Positions 40,810 to 48,990 of a stretch of 64,000 nt of DNA are shown one piece after another. Under the pieces are notes generated by a model. It searched no databases. It had not been told where the DNA came from and saw nothing but the letters and a program-made list of their open reading frames with translations. The DNA is from CAIKZZ01 sp035524595 (lineage in GTDB: Bacteria; Pseudomonadota; Gammaproteobacteria; Steroidobacterales; Steroidobacteraceae), in assembly GCA_035524595.1 (NCBI GenBank), contig DATKOP010000020.1:1-64000 (forward strand), read 5' to 3'. Made by a program: the position numbers and the translations under genes. Each line of letters starts with the position of its first letter. The stretch's first letter is position 1.

Positions 40810-42276
40810 TCAGCGGCGCGGCGCACCCGGCGTCCGTGCCAGCACCTTGCCCGGGTTCATGATGCCGGCGGGGTCGAGCGCTGCCTTGACGGCGCGCATC
40901 ACCTCGAGCGCGACCGGGTCCTCGTAGCGCTCGAGCTCGCCGGTCTTCAGGCGGCCGATGCCGTGCTCGGCGCTGAAGCTGCCGCCGAGGGCCGCGACCA
41001 GGTCGTGGATCGCGCGGTGCACGCGCGGTGCGAGCTCGAGGAAGGCGCGCTCCTCGGCCGAGCCGCGCGCGGCGCTGGCGGCGGGGCTCAGGTTGAAGTG
41101 CAGGTTGCCGTCGCCGACGTGGCCGTAGCCCACGACGCGCGCGCCGGGCGCGAGCGCGGCGAGCTCGGCACCGGCCGTGCTGACGAACTCGGCGAGCCGC
41201 GCGACCGGCAGCGAGACATCGTGCTTGATCGAGGCGCCGGCGCGGGTCTGCGCCTCCGGGATGTGCTCGCGCAGGAACCAGAGCGCATCGCGCTGCGCCG
41301 CCGACTTCGCGACCACCGCGTCGCGCACGGCGCGCGCCTCGACCTGCTCGGCGAGCAGCGCCTCGAAGCGCGGCTGCAGCTCCGGCCACGGCTCGGGCGC
41401 GGCGAGCTCGATCAGCACGTAGGCCGGGTGCGGCTGGTCGAAGGGCGAGATCGCGCCGGCGACGTGCGCCAGCGCGAGCTCGTGCGCGATCCGCGGGATG
41501 TACTCGAAGCCCTCGACCGCGTCGCCGAACGCGTCGCGGACCCGGCCGAGCAGCGCGACCGCCTCGGCCATGCCGCCGACCGCGGCCAGCGCCGTCACGT
41601 AGTCGGCCGGCCGCGCAAACAGCTTGAGGCACGCCCCGGTGATCACGCCGAGCGTGCCCTCGGCGCCGAGGAACAGCTGCTTGACGTCGTAGCCGGTGTT
41701 GTCCTTGCGCAGGCTGCGCAGCTGGTTCAGCAGCCGGCCGTCCGGCAGCACGACCTCGAGCCCGAGCACCAGCTCGCGCATCATCCCGTAGCGCAGCACC
41801 GCGGTGCCGCCGGCGTTGGTCGACAGGTTGCCACCGACCTGGCAGGTGCCCTCGGAGCCGAGCGACAGCGGGAACAGCCTGCCGGCGGACGCCGCCGCGG
41901 CCTGCGCCGCGGCGAGCGTGCAGCCGGCGTCGACGGTCAGCGCGTAGCCGGTGGCGTCCACCTCGCGCACCCGGTTGAGCCGCGCGAGGCTGAGCACGAG
42001 CTCGGCGCCCGACTCGTCCGGCGTGGCGCCGCCGCAGTAGCTCGTGTTGCCGCCGTGCGGCACGACCCCGATCCGCTCGCGGGCGCAGATCGCGACCACG
42101 CGGCGCACCTCGGCGACCGACTTCGGCCGCGCGACCAGCAGCGCCGCGCCGCGGTACAGGCGCCGAAAGTCAGTGAGGTACGGAGCGACGTCGGCCGCGG
42201 CCTCGAGCCAGCCGTCCGGGCCGAGCGCGTCCTTGAGCGCGGCCAGCGCCGCGGCCGGGGCGTGCGCCGCGCTCAA
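40810..42276 (-). CDS. GlcD/D2HGDH-family FAD-linked oxidase
   Basis: A 488-residue FAD-binding oxidoreductase of the glycolate oxidase GlcD / D-lactate dehydrogenase / D-2-hydroxyglutarate dehydrogenase group. FAD domain: VPHGGNTSYCGGATPD, GSEGTCQVGGNLSTNAGGT and LGAEGTLGVITGACLKL. C-terminal domain: GYGHVGDGNLHFNL with the metal-binding histidines, and GGSFSAEHGIGRLKTGEL. Several D-hydroxyacids are possible substrates. The start is uncertain: I use a TTG at 42276 overlapping the CFA synthase stop (TTGA), since no ATG or GTG fits. Confidence 0.88.
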   Translation of the reverse strand: MSAAHAPAAALAALKDALGPDGWLEAAADVAPYLTDFRRLYRGAALLVARPKSVAEVRRVVAICARERIGVVPHGGNTSYCGGATPDESGAELVLSLARLNRVREVDATGYALTVDAGCTLAAAQAAAASAGRLFPLSLGSEGTCQVGGNLSTNAGGTAVLRYGMMRELVLGLEVVLPDGRLLNQLRSLRKDNTGYDVKQLFLGAEGTLGVITGACLKLFARPADYVTALAAVGGMAEAVALLGRVRDAFGDAVEGFEYIPRIAHELALAHVAGAISPFDQPHPAYVLIELAAPEPWPELQPRFEALLAEQVEARAVRDAVVAKSAAQRDALWFLREHIPEAQTRAGASIKHDVSLPVARLAEFVSTAGAELAALAPGARVVGYGHVGDGNLHFNLSPAASAARGSAEERAFLELAPRVHRAIHDLVAALGGSFSAEHGIGRLKTGELERYEDPVALEVMRAVKAALDPAGIMNPGKVLARTPGAPRR

Positions 42277-43559
42277 GGCGCGAGGCTCACGATCGGCGCC
42301 CGCCGGCACTGCGGCTTGGTGAGCAGCACCTGCACGTCGCCGAGCTGGCGCTCGAGGAAGCCGCCCTCGCAGTAGCTGAGGTAGTAGTCCCACAGCCGCA
42401 GGAACTCCTCCGGGTAGCCGAGCGCACGCACCTCCGCGAGGTGCGCGTGCACGTTGCGGCGCCAGTCGCGCAGCGTCGTCGCGTAGTGCGGCCCGATGTC
42501 CTCGAGGTGGAAGATCTTGAGGTCGGTGACGCGGCTCACGGCGTCGGCGATCGCCGCCACCGAGGGCAGGAAGCCGCCCGGGAAGACGAAGCGCTGGATG
42601 AAGTCGACCGAGCGCAGCGCCGCCCGGTAGAACTGGTCCTGCAGCGTGATCGTCTGCAGGAGCATCGCGCCGCCCGGCTGCAGCAGGCGGCTGCAGGCGC
42701 CGAAGTAGGCATCCAGGAAGCGCGCCCCGACCGCCTCGATCATCTCGACCGACACCAGCTTGTCGTACCGGCCGCGCAGGTCGCGGTAGTCCTCGCGCAG
42801 CAGCGTGATGCGCGCGCCGAGCCCGGCAGCGTCGATCGCGGCGCGGGCGTGCGCGTGCTGCTCGGCGGAGATCGTCGTCGTCGTCACGCGGCAGCCGTAG
42901 TGGCGCGCGGCGTGGAGCGCGAGGCCGCCCCAGCCGGTGCCGATCTCGAGCAGCTCGTCGCCGGCCCGCAAGTCGAGCTTGCGGCAGATCGCGTCGAACT
43001 TCGCGAGCTGCGCCTCGTGCAGCGTGGTGGCCGGGGTCGCGTAGATCCCGCAGGAGTAGGCGAGCGTGTCATCGAGCATCAGGCGGAAGAACGCGTTGCC
43101 GAGGTCGTAGTGCGCAGCGATGTTGCGGCGGCTGCCGCGGCGGGTGTTGCGGTTGACGAGGTGCAGCAGCCGCCGCAGCGGCGCGCTCAGGAGCGCGAGC
43201 CCGCCCTCCAGTCCGTTCATCAGCTCGCGGTTGCGCACCATCAGCCGCACCAGCGCCGTGAGGTCGGTGGCGCGCCAGTGGCCGCGGATGTAGCTCTCGC
43301 CGGCACCGACGGTGCCGCCGAAGGCGGCGTCTGCCCAGAACTGCGGATCCAGGACCTCGATCGTGGCCGCGAGCGCGTCCTCGGCGCCGGCCGCGCCGAA
43401 GAGGTGACGCCGGCCGGCCTCCAGGACGGTCAGCTGGCCGTGGCGCAGGCCCGCGAGGCGGGCCAGCAGCGCGCGGCGGCCGAGCGCGGCGAGGCCGCTC
43501 GCGGCGGCTGCCGGGCCGGCGGCGAGCTCGCGCGCCGACGGGATGATGCTGTCCTTCAT
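42273..43559 (-). CDS. cfa: Cyclopropane-fatty-acyl-phospholipid synthase
   Basis: A 428-residue SAM-dependent enzyme that adds a methylene across membrane lipid double bonds. An N-terminal lipid-binding part (GESYIRGHWRATDLTALVRL) precedes AHYDLGNAFFRLMLDDTLAYS, the SAM motif LLEIGTGWGGLALHAA, VEMIEAVG and GGFLPSVAAI near the end, all hallmarks of CFA synthases. Length is normal (E. coli 382). It likely shares a transcript with the oxidase gene, whose putative start overlaps its stop. In many proteobacteria cfa lies with a photolyase, as it does here (photolyase upstream on the same strand, 422-bp gap). Confidence 0.94.
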   Translation of the reverse strand: MKDSIIPSARELAAGPAAAASGLAALGRRALLARLAGLRHGQLTVLEAGRRHLFGAAGAEDALAATIEVLDPQFWADAAFGGTVGAGESYIRGHWRATDLTALVRLMVRNRELMNGLEGGLALLSAPLRRLLHLVNRNTRRGSRRNIAAHYDLGNAFFRLMLDDTLAYSCGIYATPATTLHEAQLAKFDAICRKLDLRAGDELLEIGTGWGGLALHAARHYGCRVTTTTISAEQHAHARAAIDAAGLGARITLLREDYRDLRGRYDKLVSVEMIEAVGARFLDAYFGACSRLLQPGGAMLLQTITLQDQFYRAALRSVDFIQRFVFPGGFLPSVAAIADAVSRVTDLKIFHLEDIGPHYATTLRDWRRNVHAHLAEVRALGYPEEFLRLWDYYLSYCEGGFLERQLGDVQVLLTKPQCRRAPIVSLAP

Positions 43560-43981
43560 GGCCGCTGCGGATCCCCGTGTCGCGCCCTGCCCCCGGTCGT
43601 CGCCGAGGCGCCTGAACGCGGATCTTGACGATCACGCCGGTCGTCATCAACGGCAATCGCGCCGCCGTTGCCGCGGCGCGAGTGCCCGCATCGCCCGGCG
43701 CGCCAGCCCGGCGCAGCGCCCGCAGTCGCGCCGTCGCCGCGGTCGCGGCCCGCCAGCGGGCGCGGCGGGAGGTCGGTCGGCGCGCGGCGGGCGCCCGGAC
43801 TTCGGCGCCGCCCCGTCGCGCCGCCCGCGCAGACCCGCGCTGGCGCGGCAACCGCGGGCCGGAACGCGAGGGTCCGGCATAGACCGCGGCTGCGAATCGT
43901 CCAGTACAGCTCCTGGACACCCCTGCCCGGAACGCGATTTCGGGTGGCGCGGCGGTCCTGCGAGCCGGGTCGAGGGCGCCG
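43560..43981. other. Non-coding gap between photolyase and cfa
   Basis: This 422-bp stretch is very GC-rich and holds only open frames without family resemblance, start signals or ribosome sites. It must carry the cfa promoter, but I see no clear -35/-10 pair. In related clusters this place often holds a DUF1365 gene and an amine-oxidase-like gene, neither of which is detectable here. Confidence 0.6.
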
Positions 43982-45475
43982 CTAGCGCCCCGCAGTGCGG
44001 CGACCGCGCCGGGGAGACCCCGGGCCACCCCCGGGTGGCCGCGGCCCGCGCAGGCGCTGCCACGCGGCGAGCGCCCGCTCGCGGCTGGCAGCGAGGTCGA
44101 CGATCGGCGCCGGGTAGTCGCGCCCGAGTGCCACGCCCGCGCCGGCGAGAACCGCCGCGGGCGCCGCGAATGGCCGGTGCAGCCATTCGCCGGGCAGGCG
44201 GGCGAGTTCCGGCAGCCAGGTCCTCAGGTACCGCCCGTCCGGGTCGAAGCGCTGCGCCTGCAGCACCGGGTTGAAGATCCGGTAGTACGGGGCGGCGTCC
44301 GCGCCGCAGCCGGCGGTCCACTGCCAGCCGAGCGTGTTGCTCGCGAGGTCGGCGTCGACCAGCGTGTCGTGGAACCAGCGCGCGCCCTCGAGCCAGGAGA
44401 GGCCGAGGTTCTTGGTCAGGAAGGAGGCGACGACCATGCGCACGCGGTTGTGCATCCAGCCCGTGTGCCACAGCTCGCGCATGCCGGCATCGACCAGCGG
44501 CACGCCGGTGCGACCCCGCTGCCAGGCCGCTAGCTGCACGGCGTCGCGGCGCCACTCGAAGCGCGCGAAGCGCGCGTCCAGCGGCGCCAGCGCCGTGTCG
44601 GGGAAGGCGTACAGGAGGTGCTGCGCGAACTCGCGCCAGCCGAGCTCGCGCAGGAAGCTCTCGGTGCCGCGGCGCGCCGCCGCGCCCGCGGCGGCGCCCT
44701 GCGCCGCGGCGAGCGCCTGGCGCGCCGAGAGCTCGCCGAAATGCAGGTGCGGCGACAGCCGCGAGGTCCCCGCCAGGTCCGGCCGGTCGCGCCGCTCGGC
44801 GTAGCCGGCGGCGTCGACGTCGAGGAAGGCCTCGAGCCGCGCGAGCGCGCCGGCCTCGCCCGGGGTCCAGCGTGCCGCGAGTCCCTCGTCCCAGCGCGGT
44901 CGCGGCAGGAGTCCGAGCGCTGCGAGCGGCAGCGCGGCCGCGAGCGGCGCGGCCGGCGGCACGGCGCGCGGCGGCGGCGTCGGCTGCGGCACGGCGCCGA
45001 GCGCGGCCTGGCAGGCGTTCCAGAACGGCGTGAAGACCCGAAACGGCAGTCCCTGGCCGTTCTTGATCGCCCACGGCTCGACCAGCAGGTTGCCGGCGTG
45101 GCTGTCGGCGGCGACCCCGGCGGCGCGCAGCGCCGCCTTGATCGCGGTGTCGCGTCGCACCAGCGCCGGCTCGTAGCTTCGGTTCCAGTGCACGCTCGAG
45201 GCGCCGCTCGCACGCGCCACCGCGAGCAGCGTCTCGAGGCTCGCCCCGGCGGTGATCGTCAGGCGCGCGCCGCGTGCGGCGAGCGCCGCATCGAGCGCCG
45301 CGAGGCTGTGGTGCAGCCACCAGCGGCTCGCGCCGCCCGGCGCCCACGGCGCCTCCTCGTCCGGCGCGTGGATGTAGAGCGCGACCAGCCGCTCGGCGGC
45401 CGCGAGCGCCGCCCGCAGCGCCGGGTGGTCGGTCAGCCGCAGGTCGCGGCGGAACCAGACGATGGCGGTGCGCAT
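43982..45475 (-). CDS. phrB: Deoxyribodipyrimidine photolyase (CPD class I)
   Basis: A 497-residue photolyase. Starts with TAIVWFRRDLRLTDHPAL (antenna-cofactor domain). The FAD domain has TSRLSPHLHFGELSARQ, WREFAQHLLYAFPD, LWHTGWMHNRVRMVVASFLT and DADLASNTLGWQWTAGCGAD, the signature of DNA-repair photolyases with the flavin-site asparagine. It splits UV-induced cyclobutane dimers with blue light. A basic, Pro/Gly-rich tail of about 20 residues follows the fold. htpX lies upstream on the same strand with a 66-base gap. Confidence 0.95.
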   Translation of the reverse strand: MRTAIVWFRRDLRLTDHPALRAALAAAERLVALYIHAPDEEAPWAPGGASRWWLHHSLAALDAALAARGARLTITAGASLETLLAVARASGASSVHWNRSYEPALVRRDTAIKAALRAAGVAADSHAGNLLVEPWAIKNGQGLPFRVFTPFWNACQAALGAVPQPTPPPRAVPPAAPLAAALPLAALGLLPRPRWDEGLAARWTPGEAGALARLEAFLDVDAAGYAERRDRPDLAGTSRLSPHLHFGELSARQALAAAQGAAAGAAARRGTESFLRELGWREFAQHLLYAFPDTALAPLDARFARFEWRRDAVQLAAWQRGRTGVPLVDAGMRELWHTGWMHNRVRMVVASFLTKNLGLSWLEGARWFHDTLVDADLASNTLGWQWTAGCGADAAPYYRIFNPVLQAQRFDPDGRYLRTWLPELARLPGEWLHRPFAAPAAVLAGAGVALGRDYPAPIVDLAASRERALAAWQRLRGPRPPGGGPGSPRRGRRTAGR

Positions 45476-45541
45476 CGCGCCGATGCTACGCGACGCGCCG
45501 GCCGGGCGGCGCGCGCCGCCGGGCGGCCGCCGGCGCGCCGC

Positions 45542-46429
45542 TCAGGCCGCGGGCTGCTCGAGCGCCGCGATGCGCTCCTCGAGCGGCGGGTGGCTCATCA
45601 GCAGCTTCTTGAGGCCGCTCAAGCGGTCCGGGCCCTTGATGCCGAAGGCCTGCATGGCCTGCGGCAGCCCCTCCGACTGCACGTGCTGCAGGGCCTGCAG
45701 CGCACCGATCATCGCGCCGCGGCCCGCGAGCCGGGCGCCACCCGCGTCGGCGCGGAACTCGCGGCGGCGCGAGAACCACATGACGATCATCGTCGCGAGG
45801 AAGCTCAGGATCACCTGCGCGACGATCGTCATCACGAAGGCGCCGATGCCGGTGCCGCGGTCGTCCTCGTCGCGCCGGAACAGCAGCCGGTCGGCAAGCT
45901 CGCCGATGACGCGCGACAGCACGAAGACGAAGGTGTTGACGACGCCCTGGATCAGCGTGAGCGTCACCATGTCGCCGTTGGCGACGTGGGTCACCTCGTG
46001 GCCGAGCACCGCCTCGACCTGGGTCCGGTTCATGCGCGCGAGCAGGCCGGTGCTGACCGCCACCAGCGCGTGGTTGCGGCTCGCGCCGGTCGCGAAGGCG
46101 TTCGGCTCCGGCGAATCGAAGACGCCGACCTCCGGCATGCCGATGCCGGCGGCCTCCGCCTCGCGATGCACGGTGGCGAGCAGCCAGCTCTCGGTGTCGT
46201 TGCGCGGCGCCTCGATGACCGCGACGCCCATCAGGTGCTTCGCCTGCCACTTCGAGATCGCGAGCGAGAAGAACGCGCCGCCGAAGCCGATCACGGCGCC
46301 GATCGTCACGAGCGGCCCGTACTGGATGCCGTGCTGGGTCAGCCAGGGCCCGACGCCGAGCAGGCTGAGCGTCACGGTCGCGAGCAGCAGGACCGCGAAA
46401 TTGGTGGCGATGAGCAACAGCACGCGCAT
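45542..46429 (-). CDS. htpX: HtpX membrane zinc metalloprotease
   Basis: A 295-residue M48B protease with four membrane segments: two at the N-terminus (LLLIATNFAVLLLATVTLSL, VTIGAVIGFGGAFFSLAI) and two after the active site. The zinc motif HEVTH is at residues 144-148, and EFRADAGGARLAGR supplies the third ligand. HtpX degrades misfolded inner-membrane proteins. Length and order match E. coli HtpX. A near-perfect sigma-32 promoter stands upstream, fitting its heat-shock control elsewhere. Confidence 0.96.
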   Translation of the reverse strand: MRVLLLIATNFAVLLLATVTLSLLGVGPWLTQHGIQYGPLVTIGAVIGFGGAFFSLAISKWQAKHLMGVAVIEAPRNDTESWLLATVHREAEAAGIGMPEVGVFDSPEPNAFATGASRNHALVAVSTGLLARMNRTQVEAVLGHEVTHVANGDMVTLTLIQGVVNTFVFVLSRVIGELADRLLFRRDEDDRGTGIGAFVMTIVAQVILSFLATMIVMWFSRRREFRADAGGARLAGRGAMIGALQALQHVQSEGLPQAMQAFGIKGPDRLSGLKKLLMSHPPLEERIAALEQPAA

Positions 46430-46455
46430 GGGGCGAGATCCTCGGTTGGGCGTTG

Positions 46456-46480
46456 GGGCGGCCCGCGCGGCGGGCCGCCC
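46456..46480 (-). promoter_or_regulatory. 10-bp GC hairpin in the htpX 5' leader
   Basis: GGGCGGCCCG (46456-46465) pairs fully with CGGGCCGCCC (46471-46480) around a 5-base loop. It lies between the sigma-32-type promoter and the htpX start, so it would be in the mRNA leader, 27 bases upstream of the ATG and clear of the ribosome site. Too stable to be a simple thermometer; it may protect the 5' end. Confidence 0.5.
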
Positions 46481-46507
46481 GGATGGTAGCAGCGCTTGCG
46501 GCGATTC

Positions 46508-46533
46508 ATGGGGCGGCCGGGCGGCAATTCAAG
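46508..46533 (-). promoter_or_regulatory. Sigma-32 heat-shock promoter of htpX
   Basis: On the minus strand CTTGAA (46533-46528) is followed after 14 bases by CCCCAT (46513-46508). This equals the RpoH consensus CTTGAA-N13/15-CCCCAT with no mismatch, about 79 bases before the htpX start. htpX is a known RpoH target in other bacteria. Confidence 0.8.
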
Positions 46534-46641
46534 GGACCTCGCGCCGGTCGCCGGCCGCCGCAAGGCCATTGACGCGCCGCCGCCCACTGCCGAACATCCG
46601 GCGGTGGATCGCACCCCCTCCGCCCCCTGCCGGCGGGCCGC

Positions 46642-46992
46642 GTGAGCGCGCCGGCTCCCGCGCGGCGCGCGGGCCGGGCCGCCGCGCCGCGCGCCCGCCC
46701 GTGGACCTACCTCAGCAACCACGGCCACGTGCTCGTGTGCCTCGCCCGCGATCCCGAGGCGCGGCTGCGGGACGTCGCCGTGCGGGTCGGCATCACCGAG
46801 CGCGCGGTGCAGAAGATCCTCGCCGATCTCGAGGCGGCCGGGGTGCTCGAGCGGCGCCGCGAGGGACGGCGCAACCGCTACCGGCTGCGCACCGACCGGC
46901 CGCTCAGGCACCCGCTCGAGGCGCACCGCACGGTCGCGGCGCTGCTCGGCACGCTGCTCGAGCGCAGCGAGCTCAGGCGCCTCGCCGAGTGA
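46642..46992 (+). CDS. Small winged-helix transcription regulator
   Basis: A 116-residue protein with one winged-helix domain: NHGHVLVCLARDPEARLRDV, the recognition region ITERAVQKILADLEAAGVLE and the wing RRREGRRNRYRL. It looks like ArsR/MarR-type one-domain regulators, without a recognisable ligand site. A basic Ala/Arg-rich N-terminus precedes it. GTG start. It lies between htpX (divergent) and the last arn gene (convergent, 4-base gap). Target unknown. Confidence 0.75.
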   Translation: MSAPAPARRAGRAAAPRARPWTYLSNHGHVLVCLARDPEARLRDVAVRVGITERAVQKILADLEAAGVLERRREGRRNRYRLRTDRPLRHPLEAHRTVAALLGTLLERSELRRLAE

Positions 46993-46996
46993 GGGC

Positions 46997-47902
46997 CTAG
47001 AGGGCCGCGCCCTGCAGCGCGAGCGCGCCGCTGCGCCCGGGGATCTCGCCGAACTCGACCGCGTGGCGCGGCAGGCGCGCGAGGTCGAGCCCGGCGCGCA
47101 GCCGCGCGAGCGTCACGAGCTCGGCGCCGCGGCTGCGCCAGGTGTCGACGAGGCGCAGGAACGGCGCCAGCAACCGCTGCCCCTCGAGCTCGGCGTGCAG
47201 CGTGAACACGTGCGCGCCGGCCGGCGGCGGCGCGGCCGTCAGGTCGAGCAGCCGGTCGATGGCGCCATCGACGCCGAGGCCGTCGACGCCGACCAGCTCG
47301 TCGAGCGTCGGCAGCGTCGTCGGCAGCTGCGGGCAGGCGGCCGCGATGCCGTGCATCGACGGCCGGAACGGATGGCTGCCGCGGGTGTCGCTCGCGTAGT
47401 CGAGTCCGAGCGCGTCCTCGAGCGCGAACAGCGCGGCATTCAGCTGCCAGCCGGCGGCGCAGTGCGCGCGGGCGTCGGTGCCGAACACCTCGCGATAGGC
47501 GTCGGCGGCGAGGCGGACCTGGCGCTCGGTCCAGGCCGCGTCGCGGCCGGCGACGTTGTCCTGCCAGTAGACGTGGTCGTAGCAGTGGATGCCGGTCTCG
47601 TGGCCTGCCGCGCGCGCCGCGCGCAGCACCTCGGGCGCGCGGCGCGCGATCTGCGGCCCCGGCAGCAGCACGCCGTACATCAGCGTCCGCAGCCCGTAGT
47701 GGCTGACGACCGAGGTGCGCCGCACCTTCCTGAGGAAGCCCGGCCGCAAGACGCGCCTCAGCGCCCAGCCCGTGTGGTCCGGGCCGAGGCTGAAGTAGAA
47801 GCTGGCGGCGACGCCGCGCCCGGCGAGCGCGGCGACCAGCGCCGGCACGCCCTCGAGCGTGCCGCGATAGGTGTCGACGTCGACCTTGAGCGCGATCTGC
47901 AT
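46997..47902 (-). CDS. arnD: ArnD-type 4-deoxy-4-formamido-L-arabinose-phosphoundecaprenol deformylase
   Basis: A 301-residue polysaccharide-deacetylase-fold protein. It begins IALKVDVDTYRGTLEGVPAL, the ArnD signature with the catalytic/metal Asp, and has ETGIHCYDHVYWQDN with the metal-binding His residues and HVFTLHAELEGQ with the later His. It removes the formyl group from Ara4FN-undecaprenyl phosphate on the cytoplasmic face of the inner membrane. It is the last gene of the arn operon, 19 bases after the decarboxylase gene. Confidence 0.93.
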   Translation of the reverse strand: MQIALKVDVDTYRGTLEGVPALVAALAGRGVAASFYFSLGPDHTGWALRRVLRPGFLRKVRRTSVVSHYGLRTLMYGVLLPGPQIARRAPEVLRAARAAGHETGIHCYDHVYWQDNVAGRDAAWTERQVRLAADAYREVFGTDARAHCAAGWQLNAALFALEDALGLDYASDTRGSHPFRPSMHGIAAACPQLPTTLPTLDELVGVDGLGVDGAIDRLLDLTAAPPPAGAHVFTLHAELEGQRLLAPFLRLVDTWRSRGAELVTLARLRAGLDLARLPRHAVEFGEIPGRSGALALQGAAL

Positions 47903-47921
47903 CGCGGCGGACGCGCCGCGC

Positions 47922-48986
47922 TCAGGCGCCGGCGCGCTCGCCCGAGTCGATCAGCTGCGCCGCCGCGGTGACCTCGGCCGCGTAGGCGTCGAACACCGAC
48001 TGCAGGATCTCGTCCATGCCGCCCTGCGGCGCCCAGCCGAGGTCGCTCTTGGTGTTGTCGATCCACGGCACCCGGCTCTGCACGTCCTCGTAGCCCTTGC
48101 CGTAGAACTCGGCCGAGCCGACCTCTCGGATCCTGACCTTCTGCGCCTGGCGCGCGTACGCGGGGTGCTTCTTGCCGATCTCGATCATCCGCTCGGCGAG
48201 CTCGCGGATCGACAGGTCGTTCTTGGGGTTGCCGATGTTGTAGATGTTGCCGCTGGCGACGCCAGCCTCGTTCTTGATGATGCGCATCACGGCGTCGATG
48301 CCGTCGTTGATGTGCGTGAAGCAGCGCCGCTGCCGGCCGCCGTCGACGAGGCTGATGTCCTGGCCGGCGGCGATGTGGGCGAGGAACTGCGTCGCGACGC
48401 GGCTCGAGCCCTCCTTGGCGGTGGCCAGCGAGTCGAGGCCCGGGCCGACCCAGTTGAACGGCCGGATCAGCGTGAAGTCGAGGCCGTCACGCTGGCCGTA
48501 GGCCCAGATGATCCGGTCCATCAGCTGCTTGCTGCAGGAGTAGATCCAGCGCTGCTTCTCGATCGGGCCGAGCACGAGGCTCGACTTCTGCGGGTGGAAC
48601 TCGCGGTCGGCCGACATGCCGTAGACCTCGGAGGTCGACGGGAAGATCACGCGCTTGCGGTACTTCACGCACTGGCGGATCAGCGGCAGGTTGGCCTCGA
48701 AGTCGAGCTCGAAGACCCTGAGCGGCTCCTTGACGTAGGTCGCGGGCGTCGCGATCGCCACCAGCGGCAGGATCACGTCGCACTTGCGGATGTGGTACTC
48801 GACCCACTCGTGGTTGATCGTGATGTCGCCTTCGAAGAAGTGAAAGCGCGGGTCGCTCTTGAAGGGGCGGACCCGGTCGTCCTGCATGTCCATGCCCCAG
48901 ATCTGCCAGTCGGTGTTGGCCAGTATCGTGCGGGTCAGGTGATGACCGATGAATCCGTTGACGCCGAGGATCAGGATCTTCTTCAT
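47922..48986 (-). CDS. arnA: UDP-glucuronate decarboxylase (C-terminal half of ArnA as a separate gene)
   Basis: A 354-residue short-chain dehydrogenase-type enzyme with ILGVNGFIGHHL for NAD, STSEVYGM and YSCSKQLMDR supplying the catalytic Ser/Tyr-x-x-x-Lys, and FNWVGPGLDSL. These match the ArnA decarboxylase domain that turns UDP-glucuronate into UDP-4-keto-arabinose. In E. coli this is fused behind the formyltransferase; here it has its own ATG (48986) and a separate start 4 bases after the formyltransferase stop. An in-frame upstream extension is shadow sequence. Confidence 0.93.
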   Translation of the reverse strand: MKKILILGVNGFIGHHLTRTILANTDWQIWGMDMQDDRVRPFKSDPRFHFFEGDITINHEWVEYHIRKCDVILPLVAIATPATYVKEPLRVFELDFEANLPLIRQCVKYRKRVIFPSTSEVYGMSADREFHPQKSSLVLGPIEKQRWIYSCSKQLMDRIIWAYGQRDGLDFTLIRPFNWVGPGLDSLATAKEGSSRVATQFLAHIAAGQDISLVDGGRQRRCFTHINDGIDAVMRIIKNEAGVASGNIYNIGNPKNDLSIRELAERMIEIGKKHPAYARQAQKVRIREVGSAEFYGKGYEDVQSRVPWIDNTKSDLGWAPQGGMDEILQSVFDAYAAEVTAAAQLIDSGERAGA

Positions 48987-48990
48987 GGCT

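Noticed and set aside
43560..43981. Small open frames in the photolyase-cfa gap, for example 43625-43882 on the plus strand
   Set aside because: No ribosome site, no family likeness, and composition like shadow sequence.
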